33,178 bases of DNA from a bacterium. Its GTDB lineage: Bacteria; Actinomycetota; Acidimicrobiia; Acidimicrobiales; Bin134. Positions 1 through 9,500 of the stretch are shown here, piece by piece (positions within the stretch are counted from its first letter, which is position 1; every line of letters begins with the position of its first letter). Made by a program: the position numbers and the translations under genes. The stretch covers positions 1 through 33,178 of the forward strand of contig JAPOSH010000032.1 of the NCBI GenBank assembly GCA_026709815.1, written 5' to 3'. The notes below the pieces were generated by a model. The model was not told the origin of the DNA. It did not search any database and saw only the letters and a list, made by a program, of their open reading frames with translations.

Positions 1-2
1 GG

Positions 3-170
3 CCCACCATGTCAGGGATGATGGTGGGCCACACCATCGCGGTCCACGACGGGCGCAAGCATGTGCCGGTGTACATCACCGAGTCGATGGTCGGCCACAA
101 GCTGGGCGAATTCGCCCCCACTCGCACATTCCGCGCCCATGCCGGCCAAGAGCGGGGGGCGCGACGCTGA
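3..170 (+). CDS. rpsS: 30S ribosomal protein S19, 3' part (gene begins before the window)
   Basis: Frame 3 reads [50 protein letters not shown], the typical S19 C-terminus; stop TGA 168-170. Confidence 0.95.
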   Translation, partial: PTMSGMMVGHTIAVHDGRKHVPVYITESMVGHKLGEFAPTRTFRAHAGQERGARR

Positions 171-796
171 TGGCGGCTGTCACCGTGGACCGTGGGACCC
201 GTCCCGGCAGCCGGGCGGTGGCCAAGTACGTGCGCTCGTCGGCCTTCAAGGCCCGGGAGGTGCTCGATTTGGTGCGTGGGAAGTCGTATGCCGAGGCTCG
301 GGAGATTCTCCAATTCTCCGAGCGGCGCATCTCCGACACCATCGCCAAGTGCCTCGACTCCGCAGTGGCGAACGCCGAGCACAACGACGAGCTCGACGGC
401 AACGAGCTGTTTGTGGCCGCCTGCTACGCCGACGAGGGTCCCACCCTGAAGCGCTGGCGGCCGCGGGCCCGAGGCCGGGCCACCCGCATCCGCAAGCGGA
501 CCTGCCACATCACCATGGTGGTCGCCCGCTACACCGACGACGAGCTAGCCGCCATCGACGCTCGGATGGCCCTCAAAGGCACTGGTCGGCGCAGCTCTGC
601 TGCCGAAGCCCGCCGACGTCGAGTCGCAGCCAGCCGAGAGCGCGACGCGGCCCAAGCACCCGACGAGCAAGAGCCGCAGATGGAAGAGCCCGACGCGGCA
701 GAACCCGACGCAGATGCACTCGACGTGGAAGAAGTCGAGGTGGAAGAGCCCGACGCGGCAGAACCCGACGCTAGAGACAACGAGAAGGAAGCCTGA
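170..796 (+). CDS. rplV: 50S ribosomal protein L22 with acidic C-terminal extension
   Basis: 208-aa ORF with L22 core ([32 protein letters not shown]...[18 protein letters not shown]) plus about 70 extra residues; start overlaps the rpsS stop (TGATG). Confidence 0.95.
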   Translation: MAAVTVDRGTRPGSRAVAKYVRSSAFKAREVLDLVRGKSYAEAREILQFSERRISDTIAKCLDSAVANAEHNDELDGNELFVAACYADEGPTLKRWRPRARGRATRIRKRTCHITMVVARYTDDELAAIDARMALKGTGRRSSAAEARRRRVAASRERDAAQAPDEQEPQMEEPDAAEPDADALDVEEVEVEEPDAAEPDARDNEKEA

Positions 797-1698
797 TGGG
801 CCAGAAGATCAATCCTTATGGGTTCCGGCTCGGGATCACCACCGACTGGAAGTCGCGCTGGTTCGCCAACCGGCGGGAGTACGGCGACTTCATCGTCGAA
901 GACTGGAAAGTGCGCGACTACCTGATGTCAGAGCTGCCCCACGCCGCCATCAGCCGCATCGAGATCGAGCGCACCCGCGACCGGCTCCGGGTGGACGTCC
1001 ACACCGCTCGGCCCGGCATCGTCATCGGGCGCCGGGGCAGCGAAGCCGATCGGCTCCGCAATGGCCTGGCCAAGATAACCGACAACAACCGGGTCCAGCT
1101 CAACATCCAAGAGATCAAACAGCCTGAATTGGACGCCGCGCTCATCTCCCAAGGCGTCGCCGACCAACTCGCCAACCGAGTGGCTTTCCGCCGGGCTATG
1201 AAGCGAGCGGTGCAAAACGCCCAGAAAGCCGGAGCGCTCGGCATTCGAGTGCAGTGCTCGGGCCGGTTGGGCGGCTCCGAGATGGCCCGCACCGAGTGGT
1301 ACCGCGAGGGCCGGGTTCCCCTGCACACCCTCCGGGCCGACATCGACTACGGATTCAGGGAGGCTCACACCACCTACGGGCGCATCGGGGTGAAGGTCTG
1401 GATCTATAAAGGCGATATCCTCCCCTATAAGACCCAGGCCGAGGACAAGATCAGCCGCGAGGCGGCCATGGCCGTGGGCGAGGCTTCCGGGACCCAGAAG
1501 CCCCGGGCGGTGGTCTCTTCGGCGGCGGCCCGGCGCCAAGGCGATCTTGAGCGCGCCGAGGACACCGAAGAGCCCGCACCCCTCATCAAAGAGGCCGACC
1601 CGGAGTTCGAGAAGCTGCTCGAAGAAGAGGAGGACATCCTCCGCTCGACTCGCGAACACCGAGAGACGCCGCATTTCCGACCGGGCGATGGAGACTGA
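796..1698 (+). CDS. rpsC: 30S ribosomal protein S3
   Basis: [24 protein letters not shown]..., KH-domain and [31 protein letters not shown] motif; TGATG overlap with rplV. Confidence 0.98.
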   Translation: MGQKINPYGFRLGITTDWKSRWFANRREYGDFIVEDWKVRDYLMSELPHAAISRIEIERTRDRLRVDVHTARPGIVIGRRGSEADRLRNGLAKITDNNRVQLNIQEIKQPELDAALISQGVADQLANRVAFRRAMKRAVQNAQKAGALGIRVQCSGRLGGSEMARTEWYREGRVPLHTLRADIDYGFREAHTTYGRIGVKVWIYKGDILPYKTQAEDKISREAAMAVGEASGTQKPRAVVSSAAARRQGDLERAEDTEEPAPLIKEADPEFEKLLEEEEDILRSTREHRETPHFRPGDGD

Positions 1699-1704
1699 CC
1701 CGCC

Positions 1705-2118
1705 ATGCTGATGCCCAAGAAAGTCAAGCACCGCAAGCACCACCGAGGCCGGACCAAGGGGGCCGCCAAGGGAGGCACCACCGTGTCCTTCGGCGAGTAC
1801 GGCATCAAGGCCCTCGAGCCGGGGTGGATCACGGCCCGCCAGATCGAAGCCACCCGTATCGCCATCACCCGTCACATCCGCCGGGGCGGCAAGGTTTGGA
1901 TCAACGTCTTCCCCGATAAGCCGGTCACCGAGAAGCCGGCGGAAACCCGGATGGGCTCGGGCAAAGGCAACCCGGAACGGTGGGTGGCGGTGGTCAAGCC
2001 GGGGCGCATCCTGTTCGAGTTGTCCTACCACGACCGCGAGGTGGCCCGGACGGCCATCGAGCGGGGAATCCAGAAGCTCCCGATCAAAGCTCGGTTCGTC
2101 GAGCGCCAAGAAGGTTGA
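1705..2118 (+). CDS. rplP: 50S ribosomal protein L16
   Basis: [66 protein letters not shown]... Confidence 0.98.
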   Translation: MLMPKKVKHRKHHRGRTKGAAKGGTTVSFGEYGIKALEPGWITARQIEATRIAITRHIRRGGKVWINVFPDKPVTEKPAETRMGSGKGNPERWVAVVKPGRILFELSYHDREVARTAIERGIQKLPIKARFVERQEG

Positions 2119-2164
2119 CCGCCATGATCCACAACACCACCTGGCACCGGGAGAGGCGGTAGCC

Positions 2165-2404
2165 ATGGCTCGCGCAACCAAATGGCAGAGCCTGAGCGAC
2201 GCTGACCTCATCGAGCAGTTGGACGAGGCCAAAGACGAGGTGTTCAAGCTCCGCTTTCAAATCGTCACCGGTCGCTTGGACAACACTGCCCGGCTGAAGG
2301 AAGCCAAAAAGGAAGTGGCCCGGGCCATGACCGAGCTGCGGATGCGGGAGATCCAAGCCGCAGAAGCCCTTGAAGCCCAGATGCAGGAGGCCGGCAATGG
2401 CTGA
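2165..2404 (+). CDS. rpmC: 50S ribosomal protein L29
   Basis: 79-aa ORF with L29 pattern (LIEQLDEAKDEVFKLRFQIVTGRLDNTARLKEAKKEVARAMTELRMRE). Confidence 0.95.
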   Translation: MARATKWQSLSDADLIEQLDEAKDEVFKLRFQIVTGRLDNTARLKEAKKEVARAMTELRMREIQAAEALEAQMQEAGNG

Positions 2405-2714
2405 CACGAGCGTTCCGCCGCCCGAAGCGGCCGATGCGGCCGTCGAGGCGCCGACCGCGACCCGGCCCAACCGCCGCAAGGTGCGGGAGGGGATGGTGAC
2501 ATCGGTGTCCATGGACAAGACCGCAGTGGTCGTGTCCACCGATCGCGTCCGCCACCGCCGCTACAACAAGACCGTGCAACGCGACACCCGCTTGTATGTC
2601 CACGACGAGTCCAACCAGCTCGCGGTGGGCGACCGGGTACGGGTGCAGGAAACCCGTCCTCTGTCAAAGACCAAGCGGTGGCGGCTCTTGGAGATCGTGG
2701 AGCGGGCCCGATGA
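2397..2714 (+). CDS. rpsQ: 30S ribosomal protein S17
   Basis: In-frame ATG at 2397 within the 2370..2714 [49 protein letters not shown]...; 8-nt overlap with rpmC. Confidence 0.93.
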   Translation: MADTSVPPPEAADAAVEAPTATRPNRRKVREGMVTSVSMDKTAVVVSTDRVRHRRYNKTVQRDTRLYVHDESNQLAVGDRVRVQETRPLSKTKRWRLLEIVERAR

Positions 2715-3079
2715 TCCAGCAGGAGACCCGGGTCAAAGTGGCCGATAATTCCGGCGCCAAAGAGGTGCTGTGCATCCGCGTGCTGGGGTCATCCCGCAAG
2801 CGCTACGCCACTATCGGCGACGTGTTCGTGGCCACCGTCAAAGACGCCATGCCCGGCGCAGCCGTCCGCAAGGGCGAGGTAGTGCGCTGCGTCCTGGTCC
2901 GGGCCAAAAAGGAGAAGCGCCGCAAGGACGGCTCCTACATCCGCTTTGATGAGAACGCCGCCGTCCTCATCAACGACCAGCAGCAGCCCCGGGGGACTCG
3001 CATCTTCGGCCCGGTGGGGCGGGAGTTGCGCGACAAGCGCTTCATGCGCATCGTGTCGCTTGCGCCGGAGGTGCTCTGA
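2711..3079 (+). CDS. rplN: 50S ribosomal protein L14
   Basis: [49 protein letters not shown]...; ATGA overlap with rpsQ. Confidence 0.98.
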   Translation: MIQQETRVKVADNSGAKEVLCIRVLGSSRKRYATIGDVFVATVKDAMPGAAVRKGEVVRCVLVRAKKEKRRKDGSYIRFDENAAVLINDQQQPRGTRIFGPVGRELRDKRFMRIVSLAPEVL

Positions 3080-3083
3080 CCTC

Positions 3084-3392
3084 ATGAAAATCCGCAAGGG
3101 AGACCGAGTCCGAGTGCTCAGCGGCAAAGACCGGGGCAAAGAGGGAGAGGTCATGTTCGCCTTCCCGGCCGAGGGCACCGTGATCGTGGACGGCGTGAAC
3201 GTCGCCACCAAGCACCAAGGCCCTCGCCAGGGGATCATGCAGACCGGCATCATCGACAAGGAAATGCCCATCAGGGTCTCCAACGTGGCCGTGATAAGCC
3301 CGGCCGACGGCCGACCTACTCGGGTGGGCTACCGATTCGACGTGGACGGGCAGAAAATCCGCGTCTGCCGGCGCACGGGAGTTGATCTGTGA
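3084..3392 (+). CDS. rplX: 50S ribosomal protein L24
   Basis: [49 protein letters not shown]...; in-frame ATG inside the 2946..3392 ORF. Confidence 0.96.
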   Translation: MKIRKGDRVRVLSGKDRGKEGEVMFAFPAEGTVIVDGVNVATKHQGPRQGIMQTGIIDKEMPIRVSNVAVISPADGRPTRVGYRFDVDGQKIRVCRRTGVDL

Positions 3393-3958
3393 TGGCCGCC
3401 ACAACGACTGCCCCCCGGCTGCAAACCCTGTACCGGGAGGAGATCCGCGACCAGATCAAAGCGCAGCTGGGGCTAGGCAACATCATGCAGGTCCCGCGTT
3501 TCGAGAAGATCGTCATCAACATGGGCGTCGGCGAGGCCGTGGCCCAAGCCAAGCTGCTCGACGGCGCGGTGGCCGATCTGACCACGATCGCCGGCCAGCG
3601 CCCCGTCATCACCCGGGCCAAGAAGTCCATCGCCAACTTCAAGATCCGCGAGGGGAATCCCATCGGGGCCAAGGTCACCTTGAGAGGGCCCCGCATGTGG
3701 GAGTTCCTGGACCGTCTCATCAATCTGGCCATTCCCCGAATCCGGGACTTCCGAGGCCTGTCCCCCCGCGCCTTCGACGGGAACGGAAACTATTCCTTCG
3801 GAGTCACCGAGCAGCTCATCTTCCCCGAGGTCGACTACGACTCCATCGACGTCGTCAGGGGCATGGACATCACGATCGTCACCACCGCATCCACCGACGA
3901 GCAGGGCCGGGCATTGCTCGAGGCTTTCTCGTTCCCATTCCGAGCCGAGGGGCAGTAA
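3392..3958 (+). CDS. rplE: 50S ribosomal protein L5
   Basis: [37 protein letters not shown]...; TGATG overlap with rplX. Confidence 0.98.
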   Translation: MAATTTAPRLQTLYREEIRDQIKAQLGLGNIMQVPRFEKIVINMGVGEAVAQAKLLDGAVADLTTIAGQRPVITRAKKSIANFKIREGNPIGAKVTLRGPRMWEFLDRLINLAIPRIRDFRGLSPRAFDGNGNYSFGVTEQLIFPEVDYDSIDVVRGMDITIVTTASTDEQGRALLEAFSFPFRAEGQ

Positions 3959-3962
3959 CTCA

Positions 3963-4148
3963 ATGGCAAAAAAGGCGCTTGTCCAAAAGCAACAGCGAAC
4001 GCCGAAGTTCAAGGTGCGGGCTTACACCCGCTGTCGGCGCTGCGGCCGGCCCCGGGCCGTGTACCGCAAGTTCGGCCTCTGTCGGGTGTGCTTGCGGGAA
4101 CTGGCCCACGCCGGTGAGATCCCCGGCCTGACCAAGGCGAGCTGGTGA
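3963..4148 (+). CDS. rpsN: 30S ribosomal protein S14, zinc-binding (type Z)
   Basis: 61 aa with CRRC...CRVC zinc knuckle: [43 protein letters not shown]. Confidence 0.97.
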   Translation: MAKKALVQKQQRTPKFKVRAYTRCRRCGRPRAVYRKFGLCRVCLRELAHAGEIPGLTKASW

Positions 4149-4191
4149 GGGGGGCTGAAGCGATGCTGGAGCGTGAGGAGGTGATGCGACG

Positions 4192-4596
4192 GTGACCATG
4201 ACCGACCCCATCGCCGACATGTTGACCCGCATCCGCAACGCCAACACCGCCATGCGCGATGAAGTGACGATGCCGTCGTCCAAGATGAAGGTAGCCCTGG
4301 CCGGCGTTCTGAAGCAGGAGGGCTACATCAACAACTTCGCAGTGGCTGAGGCCGCCCGCGGCCCAGGGCACACCCTCACCATCGACATGAAGTACTCCGA
4401 CCAAAGAGAGCGGGTCATCTCCGGCATCACCCGGGTGTCCAAGCCCGGCCTGCGGGTGTACTCCAAATCTGAGAACATCCCCCGAGTGCTGGGCGGGCTG
4501 GGCATGGCCATCGTGTCCACCAGCAAGGGACTCATGAGCGACCGCGAGGCTCGTCGCCGCCGCATGGGCGGCGAAGTCGTCTGCGTGGTCTGGTAG
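4192..4596 (+). CDS. rpsH: 30S ribosomal protein S8
   Basis: (M)[32 protein letters not shown]...; GTG 4192 preceded by GAGGAGGTGAT Shine-Dalgarno; ATG 4198 is the alternative start. Confidence 0.97.
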   Translation: MTMTDPIADMLTRIRNANTAMRDEVTMPSSKMKVALAGVLKQEGYINNFAVAEAARGPGHTLTIDMKYSDQRERVISGITRVSKPGLRVYSKSENIPRVLGGLGMAIVSTSKGLMSDREARRRRMGGEVVCVVW

Positions 4597-4606
4597 GAGG
4601 CCGGCG

Positions 4607-5146
4607 GTGTCACGAGTCGGAAAGAACCCAATCCCCGTGCCCGACGGCGTGGACGTCGTCATCGACGGGGCACGCGTGAGCGTCACCGGTCGCCGGGGGT
4701 CGCTGGAGCACAGTCTTCCCGACGTCATCTCGGCCCGGACCGAGGACGGTTTCGTGGTGGTCGAGCGAGCCGACGACCAGCGCGGCACCAAGGCCCTGCA
4801 CGGGTTGACCCGCTCGCTTTTGGCCAACATGGTCACCGGCGTCAGCGAGGGCTATCGCAAAGAACTGGAGATCGTCGGCGTGGGCTACCGGGCGATTGCC
4901 CAAGGCGACAGCAAGGTCGAGTTGCAGCTGGGATTCAGCCATCCGGTACATGTGGAGGCCCCCGACGGAATCACATTCGAGGTGCCCAATCAGACCAGCA
5001 TCCATGTTCTGGGGATCGACAAGCAGGCGGTCGGGCAAGTGGCCGCCGATATCCGCGCCGTCCGCAAGCCCGAGCCTTACCGGGGCAAGGGCATCCGCTA
5101 CGCCGGCGAGCACATTATCCGCAAGGCCGGGAAAGCCGCGAAGTGA
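4607..5146 (+). CDS. rplF: 50S ribosomal protein L6
   Basis: [38 protein letters not shown]...; ends ...[20 protein letters not shown]. Confidence 0.98.
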   Translation: MSRVGKNPIPVPDGVDVVIDGARVSVTGRRGSLEHSLPDVISARTEDGFVVVERADDQRGTKALHGLTRSLLANMVTGVSEGYRKELEIVGVGYRAIAQGDSKVELQLGFSHPVHVEAPDGITFEVPNQTSIHVLGIDKQAVGQVAADIRAVRKPEPYRGKGIRYAGEHIIRKAGKAAK

Positions 5147-5188
5147 TTCGGCATCCGCAAGGCCGGGAAAGCCGCGAAGTGATTCGGC
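5117..5188 (+). repeat. Exact 36-bp tandem duplication (5117-5152, 5153-5188) covering the rplF 3' end and stop codon
   Basis: Unit ATCCGCAAGGCCGGGAAAGCCGCGAAGTGATTCGGC occurs twice head-to-tail with no mismatch. Confidence 0.98.
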
Positions 5189-5252
5189 GAAGTCGATGTG
5201 CGGGCATCGGGTGCGGCATCGCCGCGAGGAAGCATAGGACGACGGAGTTTCG

Positions 5253-5615
5253 ATGAGCAGCGTCAAGCACAAGCACGAAAGCCGGATCCGGCGGCATCGC
5301 CGGGTTCGCAAGAAGATCGAGGGCACCGCTGAGCGCCCGCGCCTGGCCGTCTACCGGTCCAACCGCCACATGACGGCTCAGATCATCGACGACGCCGCGG
5401 GCCACACCCTCGCCTCGGCCTCTACCACCGAGGCCGCCCTGCGATCCGGTCCCACCGGAAACGCGGTCGGGGCCGCGGCGGTGGGCAAGCTCATCGCCGA
5501 GCGAGCCCAGGAGAAGAACATCACCGCGGTTGTCTTCGACCGGGGCGGCTTCCGCTATCACGGACGAGTGGCCGCCCTCGCCGACTCAGCCCGAGAAGCC
5601 GGACTGGAGTTCTAG
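5253..5615 (+). CDS. rplR: 50S ribosomal protein L18
   Basis: [46 protein letters not shown]... [22 protein letters not shown]. Confidence 0.97.
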   Translation: MSSVKHKHESRIRRHRRVRKKIEGTAERPRLAVYRSNRHMTAQIIDDAAGHTLASASTTEAALRSGPTGNAVGAAAVGKLIAERAQEKNITAVVFDRGGFRYHGRVAALADSAREAGLEF

Positions 5616-5664
5616 TGACCAACATCGCAAAACCCTCTGCTGATTTCCCCGAGAGGCGCAGGCC

Positions 5665-6252
5665 ATGACCGATACCTCCGCCTCGACGATCTCCTCCGGC
5701 GACGGGCAGCTGCGCGACTCCCGGGTGATTAACATCAACCGGGTGGCCAAAGTGGTCAAAGGCGGTCGCCGCTTCTCATTCACCGCGCTGGTGGTGATCG
5801 GCGACGGCGCCGGCCGGGTCGGGCTGGGCTACGGCAAAGCCAAAGAAGTGCCCTTGGCCATTCAAAAGGGCACCGAGGAGGCTCGGCGCAACCTGTTTCG
5901 GGTTCCGCTGACCGCTTCCACCATCACCCATCCGGTCATCGGCGAGACGGGCGCGGGGCGGGTGCTGCTCAAGCCGGCGGCGCCGGGCACCGGTGTGATC
6001 GCCGGAGGGGCGGCCCGGGCCATCTTGGAGGAAGCCGGGATCGGCGATGTGCTGTGCAAGTCGCTGGGCTCGTCCAACCACATCAACGTGGCTCGAGCCA
6101 CCATCGCCGGGCTCAAGGCCCTCAAGCGACCCGACGAGGTGGCACGCCACCGGGGCATCCCCGCCGACGAGTTCGTGCCCGCCGGCCTGCTGGCCTCCTA
6201 CCAGCGGTCTGAGCGCCTGTCGTCCGTGGGGCCCTCGCCCGACGAGGAGTAG
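5665..6252 (+). CDS. rpsE: 30S ribosomal protein S5
   Basis: [49 protein letters not shown]... Confidence 0.98.
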   Translation: MTDTSASTISSGDGQLRDSRVININRVAKVVKGGRRFSFTALVVIGDGAGRVGLGYGKAKEVPLAIQKGTEEARRNLFRVPLTASTITHPVIGETGAGRVLLKPAAPGTGVIAGGAARAILEEAGIGDVLCKSLGSSNHINVARATIAGLKALKRPDEVARHRGIPADEFVPAGLLASYQRSERLSSVGPSPDEE

Positions 6253-6257
6253 GGGCC

Positions 6258-6443
6258 ATGGCCATAAAAGTCACCCAGATCCGATCCCACATCGGCACCC
6301 GGCCCAAACAGCGGGGCACGCTGCGAGCCTTGGGCCTGCGGGGAATCGGCCAAACCAACATCCTGCCCGACGCCCCCGAAACCAGGGGGATGATCGACAA
6401 AGTATCCCACTTGATCTCCTGGGAGGAGGCCGACGAGTCATGA
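6258..6443 (+). CDS. rpmD: 50S ribosomal protein L30
   Basis: IKVTQIRSHIGTRPKQRGTLRALGLRGIGQTNILPDAPETRGMIDKVSHLI. Confidence 0.95.
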   Translation: MAIKVTQIRSHIGTRPKQRGTLRALGLRGIGQTNILPDAPETRGMIDKVSHLISWEEADES

Positions 6444-6925
6444 AGATCCATGACCTGAAACCGGCACCGGGGGCCCGCAAGCAGGCCCAGCGCAAGGCTC
6501 GGGGCATCGCGGGCAAGGGCGGCAAAACCGCGGGACGGGGGACCAAGGGTCAGCGGGCCCGCAACAAGATCCCGGTCGGATTCGAGGGCGGCCAAATGCC
6601 CCTGGCCCGGCGAGTGCCCAAACTGCGGGGGTTCAAGAACCCGTTCCGGGTGGAGTACCAGGCCATCAACCTCGATGTCATCGAAGCCGCCGGGCTCGAC
6701 GAGGTCACCCCCGAGGCGCTTCATCAGCGAGGCCTCCTGCACAAGGGGGCGCTGGCCAAAGTACTCGGCCGGGGGGAGCTGACCAGAGCCGTGACGGTCA
6801 AGGCTCACGCCTTCTCCGAGTCGGCCAAAGCGGCCATCCTCGCCGCAGGCGGTAGCGTGGAAGTGTTGCCCAAGCCCTTCACCGGGCGGCCGCCGGCCAA
6901 AGGCAACGCCCTCACCAACCGATAG
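6440..6925 (+). CDS. rplO: 50S ribosomal protein L15
   Basis: In-frame ATG inside 6047..6925; MKIHDLKPAPGARKQAQRKARGIAGKGGKTAGRGTKGQRARNK...; ATGA overlap with rpmD. Confidence 0.96.
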   Translation: MKIHDLKPAPGARKQAQRKARGIAGKGGKTAGRGTKGQRARNKIPVGFEGGQMPLARRVPKLRGFKNPFRVEYQAINLDVIEAAGLDEVTPEALHQRGLLHKGALAKVLGRGELTRAVTVKAHAFSESAKAAILAAGGSVEVLPKPFTGRPPAKGNALTNR

Positions 6926-6979
6926 CCCGAAACCGACAGGTTCGATGAAGCCCAAAGGTTCGATGAAAAAGGAGTCGCC

Positions 6980-8329
6980 GTGCTCACAAGGGTGACGAAT
7001 ATGTTCCGGGTCGCCGACCTGCGCAACAAGATCCTCTTCACCCTGTCGATGCTGGTGATATTCCGCCTCGGCGTCGCCATTCCCTCCCCCGGCGTCGACC
7101 TCGACGCCGTAGACCAGCTCCGCAACCAGGCCGATGCCGGCGGCGTCACCGGGCTGTTGAACTTCTTCTCCGGCGGCGCCTTGTCGCAGTTCGCCATCTT
7201 CGCCCTGGGCATCTTCCCCTACATCACCGCATCCATCATCATGCAGGTGCTCGGCGTGGTCATCCCCCGCATCGAGCAATGGCAGAACCAGGGTGCAGTG
7301 GGCCAGCGCAAGATCACCCAGTGGACCCGCTATCTGACCATCGCCATCGCCATCATCCAGGCCACCTCGTTCTCCTTCTTGTTCCACAACGGCGGCGGCG
7401 GGCTCAGCCTCACCGGCGGCAACGCCGACCAGGCCATAGACCTGCTGCCCAACTTCACCGCCCCCCGGGTGTTCCTGGTTGTGCTCACACTCACCGCCGG
7501 CACCGCCCTTTTGATGTGGATGGGCGAGCTCATCACCCAAAAGGGCATCGGCAACGGCATGTCGCTGATCATCTTCGCCTCCGTGGTGTCCACCATTCCC
7601 AACCAGTTCTCGCTGGTGAAAGCGTCCGAAGGCTGGAGCGCGGTGTTCGTCATCGCCCTCATGTACTTGGTGCTCTTGGTGGCCATCGTGTTCGTGGAGA
7701 ACGGCCAGCGGCAGATACCGGTGCAGTTCGCCAAGCGGGTGGTGGGCCGGCGGATGGCCGGCGGCCAGAGCACCTACATCCCGTTGAAGGTGAACCAGTC
7801 GGGGGTGATCCCCATCATCTTCGCTAGCTCGGTCCTGTACATGCCGATCCTGCTCTCGGCCGTGCTGCCCTCCGATTCCAACCCCGACCACAACACCTGG
7901 GGAGAGAGCGTCCAGAACTGGGTGAACACCCATTTGGGCGACCCGGCCGACACGGTGTACCTGGTGATCTTCGCCCTGATGATCGTGGGTTTCGCCTACT
8001 TCTACACCGCCATAACCTTCGACCCGGTCAAGCAGGCTGACCAAATCCGCAAGCAGGGCGGCTTCATCCCCGGCATCCGACCCGGACGCCAAACCGAGCG
8101 CTACCTGGGCCGCATCCTCTCGCGCATCACATTGCCCGGCGCGCTGTTCATCGCCGCGGTGGCCGTCATTCCCGCCATCGCCCTTTCCCAGTACATCGAC
8201 AGCCAAAGCGCTACGGCGTACAGCTTCAGCGGCATCTCCGTGCTCATCGCAGTGGGCGTGGCCCTCGAGACCATGAAGCAGATCGACAGCCAACTCATGA
8301 TGAGGAATTACGAGGGCTTCCTGAAATGA
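6980..8329 (+). CDS. secY: Preprotein translocase subunit SecY
   Basis: 449 aa with many hydrophobic helices; MFRVADLRNKILFTLSMLVIFRLGVAIPSPGVD..., SLIIFASV, GGFIPGIRPGRQTERYL. GTG 6980 start with GGAG upstream. Confidence 0.97.
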   Translation: MLTRVTNMFRVADLRNKILFTLSMLVIFRLGVAIPSPGVDLDAVDQLRNQADAGGVTGLLNFFSGGALSQFAIFALGIFPYITASIIMQVLGVVIPRIEQWQNQGAVGQRKITQWTRYLTIAIAIIQATSFSFLFHNGGGGLSLTGGNADQAIDLLPNFTAPRVFLVVLTLTAGTALLMWMGELITQKGIGNGMSLIIFASVVSTIPNQFSLVKASEGWSAVFVIALMYLVLLVAIVFVENGQRQIPVQFAKRVVGRRMAGGQSTYIPLKVNQSGVIPIIFASSVLYMPILLSAVLPSDSNPDHNTWGESVQNWVNTHLGDPADTVYLVIFALMIVGFAYFYTAITFDPVKQADQIRKQGGFIPGIRPGRQTERYLGRILSRITLPGALFIAAVAVIPAIALSQYIDSQSATAYSFSGISVLIAVGVALETMKQIDSQLMMRNYEGFLK

Positions 8330-8393
8330 CCGGCGGCCCGCGAACCGAACTGGCCCTCTTTTTCAAACCCAACCTTGAAAGAGCAGCAAAGCA

Positions 8394-8954
8394 ATGCCGC
8401 TGGCATTGGTGATCTTGGGCCGCCAGGGATCGGGCACGGGAACCCAGGCCGCCTTGCTGGCAGAGCACTACGGAGTGGTCCATGTCTCCACCGGCGACAT
8501 GCTGAGAGCCGCAGTGACCGCGGGCACCGAGTTGGGGCTGCGGGCCAAAGCCGCCATGGACGCCGGCAACCTCGTCAGCGACGACATCATGATCGGCATT
8601 GTGGACGAGCGGCTGGCCGCTGACGACATCAGCACCCGCGGCGTTCTCCTGGACGGATTTCCCCGAACCACTGCGCAAGCCGACGCCCTGGCCGAGATCC
8701 TGGGGGGGAGCGGGCCCGACCTGGCCATCAACCTCGACGTCCCCATCGCCGAGGCCACCGAGCGGATGCTGGGCCGAGGACGCGACGACGACAACGAAGA
8801 GGCCATCTCCCGGCGGCTGGAGCTGTATGAGGCCGAGACCGCCCCGCTGCTGGACTGGTTCGAAGCACGGGGTCGCCTGACCGTGGTCGACGGACTGGGA
8901 ACCGAAGACGAGGTGTTCGCCCGCCTGTCGGCGGCAGTCGGCGCCCTGCCATGA
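8394..8954 (+). CDS. adk: Adenylate kinase-family protein with variant P-loop
   Basis: MPLALVILGRQGSGTGTQAALLAEHYGVVHVSTGDMLRAAV...LLDGFPRT...GRGRDDD...RRLELYEAET. Position and fold motifs are Adk, but the Walker A Lys codon is ACG (Thr). Confidence 0.92.
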   Translation: MPLALVILGRQGSGTGTQAALLAEHYGVVHVSTGDMLRAAVTAGTELGLRAKAAMDAGNLVSDDIMIGIVDERLAADDISTRGVLLDGFPRTTAQADALAEILGGSGPDLAINLDVPIAEATERMLGRGRDDDNEEAISRRLELYEAETAPLLDWFEARGRLTVVDGLGTEDEVFARLSAAVGALP

Positions 8955-8985
8955 TGCCATCGCGGCGCCAATCCTGGCGGTCGGT

Positions 8986-9014
8986 TTGTCCCCGTCGACC
9001 TCGCCGGATACCAT
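8986..9014 (+). promoter_or_regulatory. Candidate sigma70-type promoter for infA-rpmJ-rpsM-...
   Basis: TTGTCC (8986-8991), 17-bp spacer, TACCAT (9009-9014), located in the 139-nt adk-infA gap. Confidence 0.55.
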
Positions 9015-9022
9015 AGTTTTTT

Positions 9023-9039
9023 GGCTCATCTATTGAGCC
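9023..9039 (+). other. Perfect hairpin in the predicted infA 5' UTR
   Basis: GGCTCA-TCTAT-TGAGCC, 6-bp stem and 5-nt loop, starting about 8 nt after the candidate -10 element. Confidence 0.5.
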
Positions 9040-9093
9040 GCTGTTCGCGCGGTTCGCCGCACAAGCTTGCCAAGTCGTCGGAAGAGGTCGCCC

Positions 9094-9318
9094 TTGGCGA
9101 AGAATAAAGAAGACGCCATCATCATGGAGGGGACGGTCACCGAGTCTCTTCCCAACGCCATGTTCCGAGTCGAGCTTGAGAACGGGCACAAAGTGCTGAC
9201 TCACATCTCCGGCAAGATGCGGATGCACTACATCAGGATTCTCCCCGGAGATCGGGTCCAAGTGGAGTTGACCCCCTATGACCTTCAACGGGGCCGGATC
9301 ACCTACCGGTACAAATAA
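9094..9318 (+). CDS. infA: Translation initiation factor IF-1
   Basis: TTG 9094 preceded by [82 protein letters not shown]. Confidence 0.96.
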   Translation: MAKNKEDAIIMEGTVTESLPNAMFRVELENGHKVLTHISGKMRMHYIRILPGDRVQVELTPYDLQRGRITYRYK

Positions 9319-9383
9319 CCCCACCATTACCTCTACCTCATGCCAAACGCCGCTTTGCACAGCCTGCGGTCAAAAGGAGCATC

Positions 9384-9497
9384 GTGAAAGTCCGCCCCAG
9401 CGTCAAGCAAATCTGTGACAAATGCAAGGTCATACGCCGGCACGGGCGCGTGCGGGTGATCTGCGAGAACCCCCGGCACAAGCAGAGGCAGGGCTGA
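9384..9497 (+). CDS. rpmJ: 50S ribosomal protein L36 (zinc-binding form)
   Basis: Too short for the ORF track; GTG 9384: [37 protein letters not shown] with C..C...C....H zinc ligands. Confidence 0.96.
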   Translation: MKVRPSVKQICDKCKVIRRHGRVRVICENPRHKQRQG

Positions 9498-9500
9498 GCA

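Noticed and set aside
61-774. 237-aa Arg-rich + strand ORF
   Set aside because: Out-of-frame reading of rplV; Arg/Pro-rich shadow ORF with no family resemblance.
6122-8293. 723-aa minus-strand ORF antisense to rpsE-rplO-secY
   Set aside because: Low-complexity Gly/His/Asp/Glu-rich translation mirroring well-supported + strand genes; typical of open antisense frames in GC-rich DNA. The same applies to 928..2247, 10896..12353 and 24109..25140 (minus).
9023-9039. Hairpin before infA as an intrinsic terminator
   Set aside because: The T-run precedes rather than follows the stem on the + strand, and on the - strand the stem is followed by A residues; neither orientation fits an intrinsic terminator.
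8955-9093. Loss of methionine aminopeptidase as a biological absence
   Set aside because: Only its absence from this window can be seen; map may lie elsewhere in the genome.
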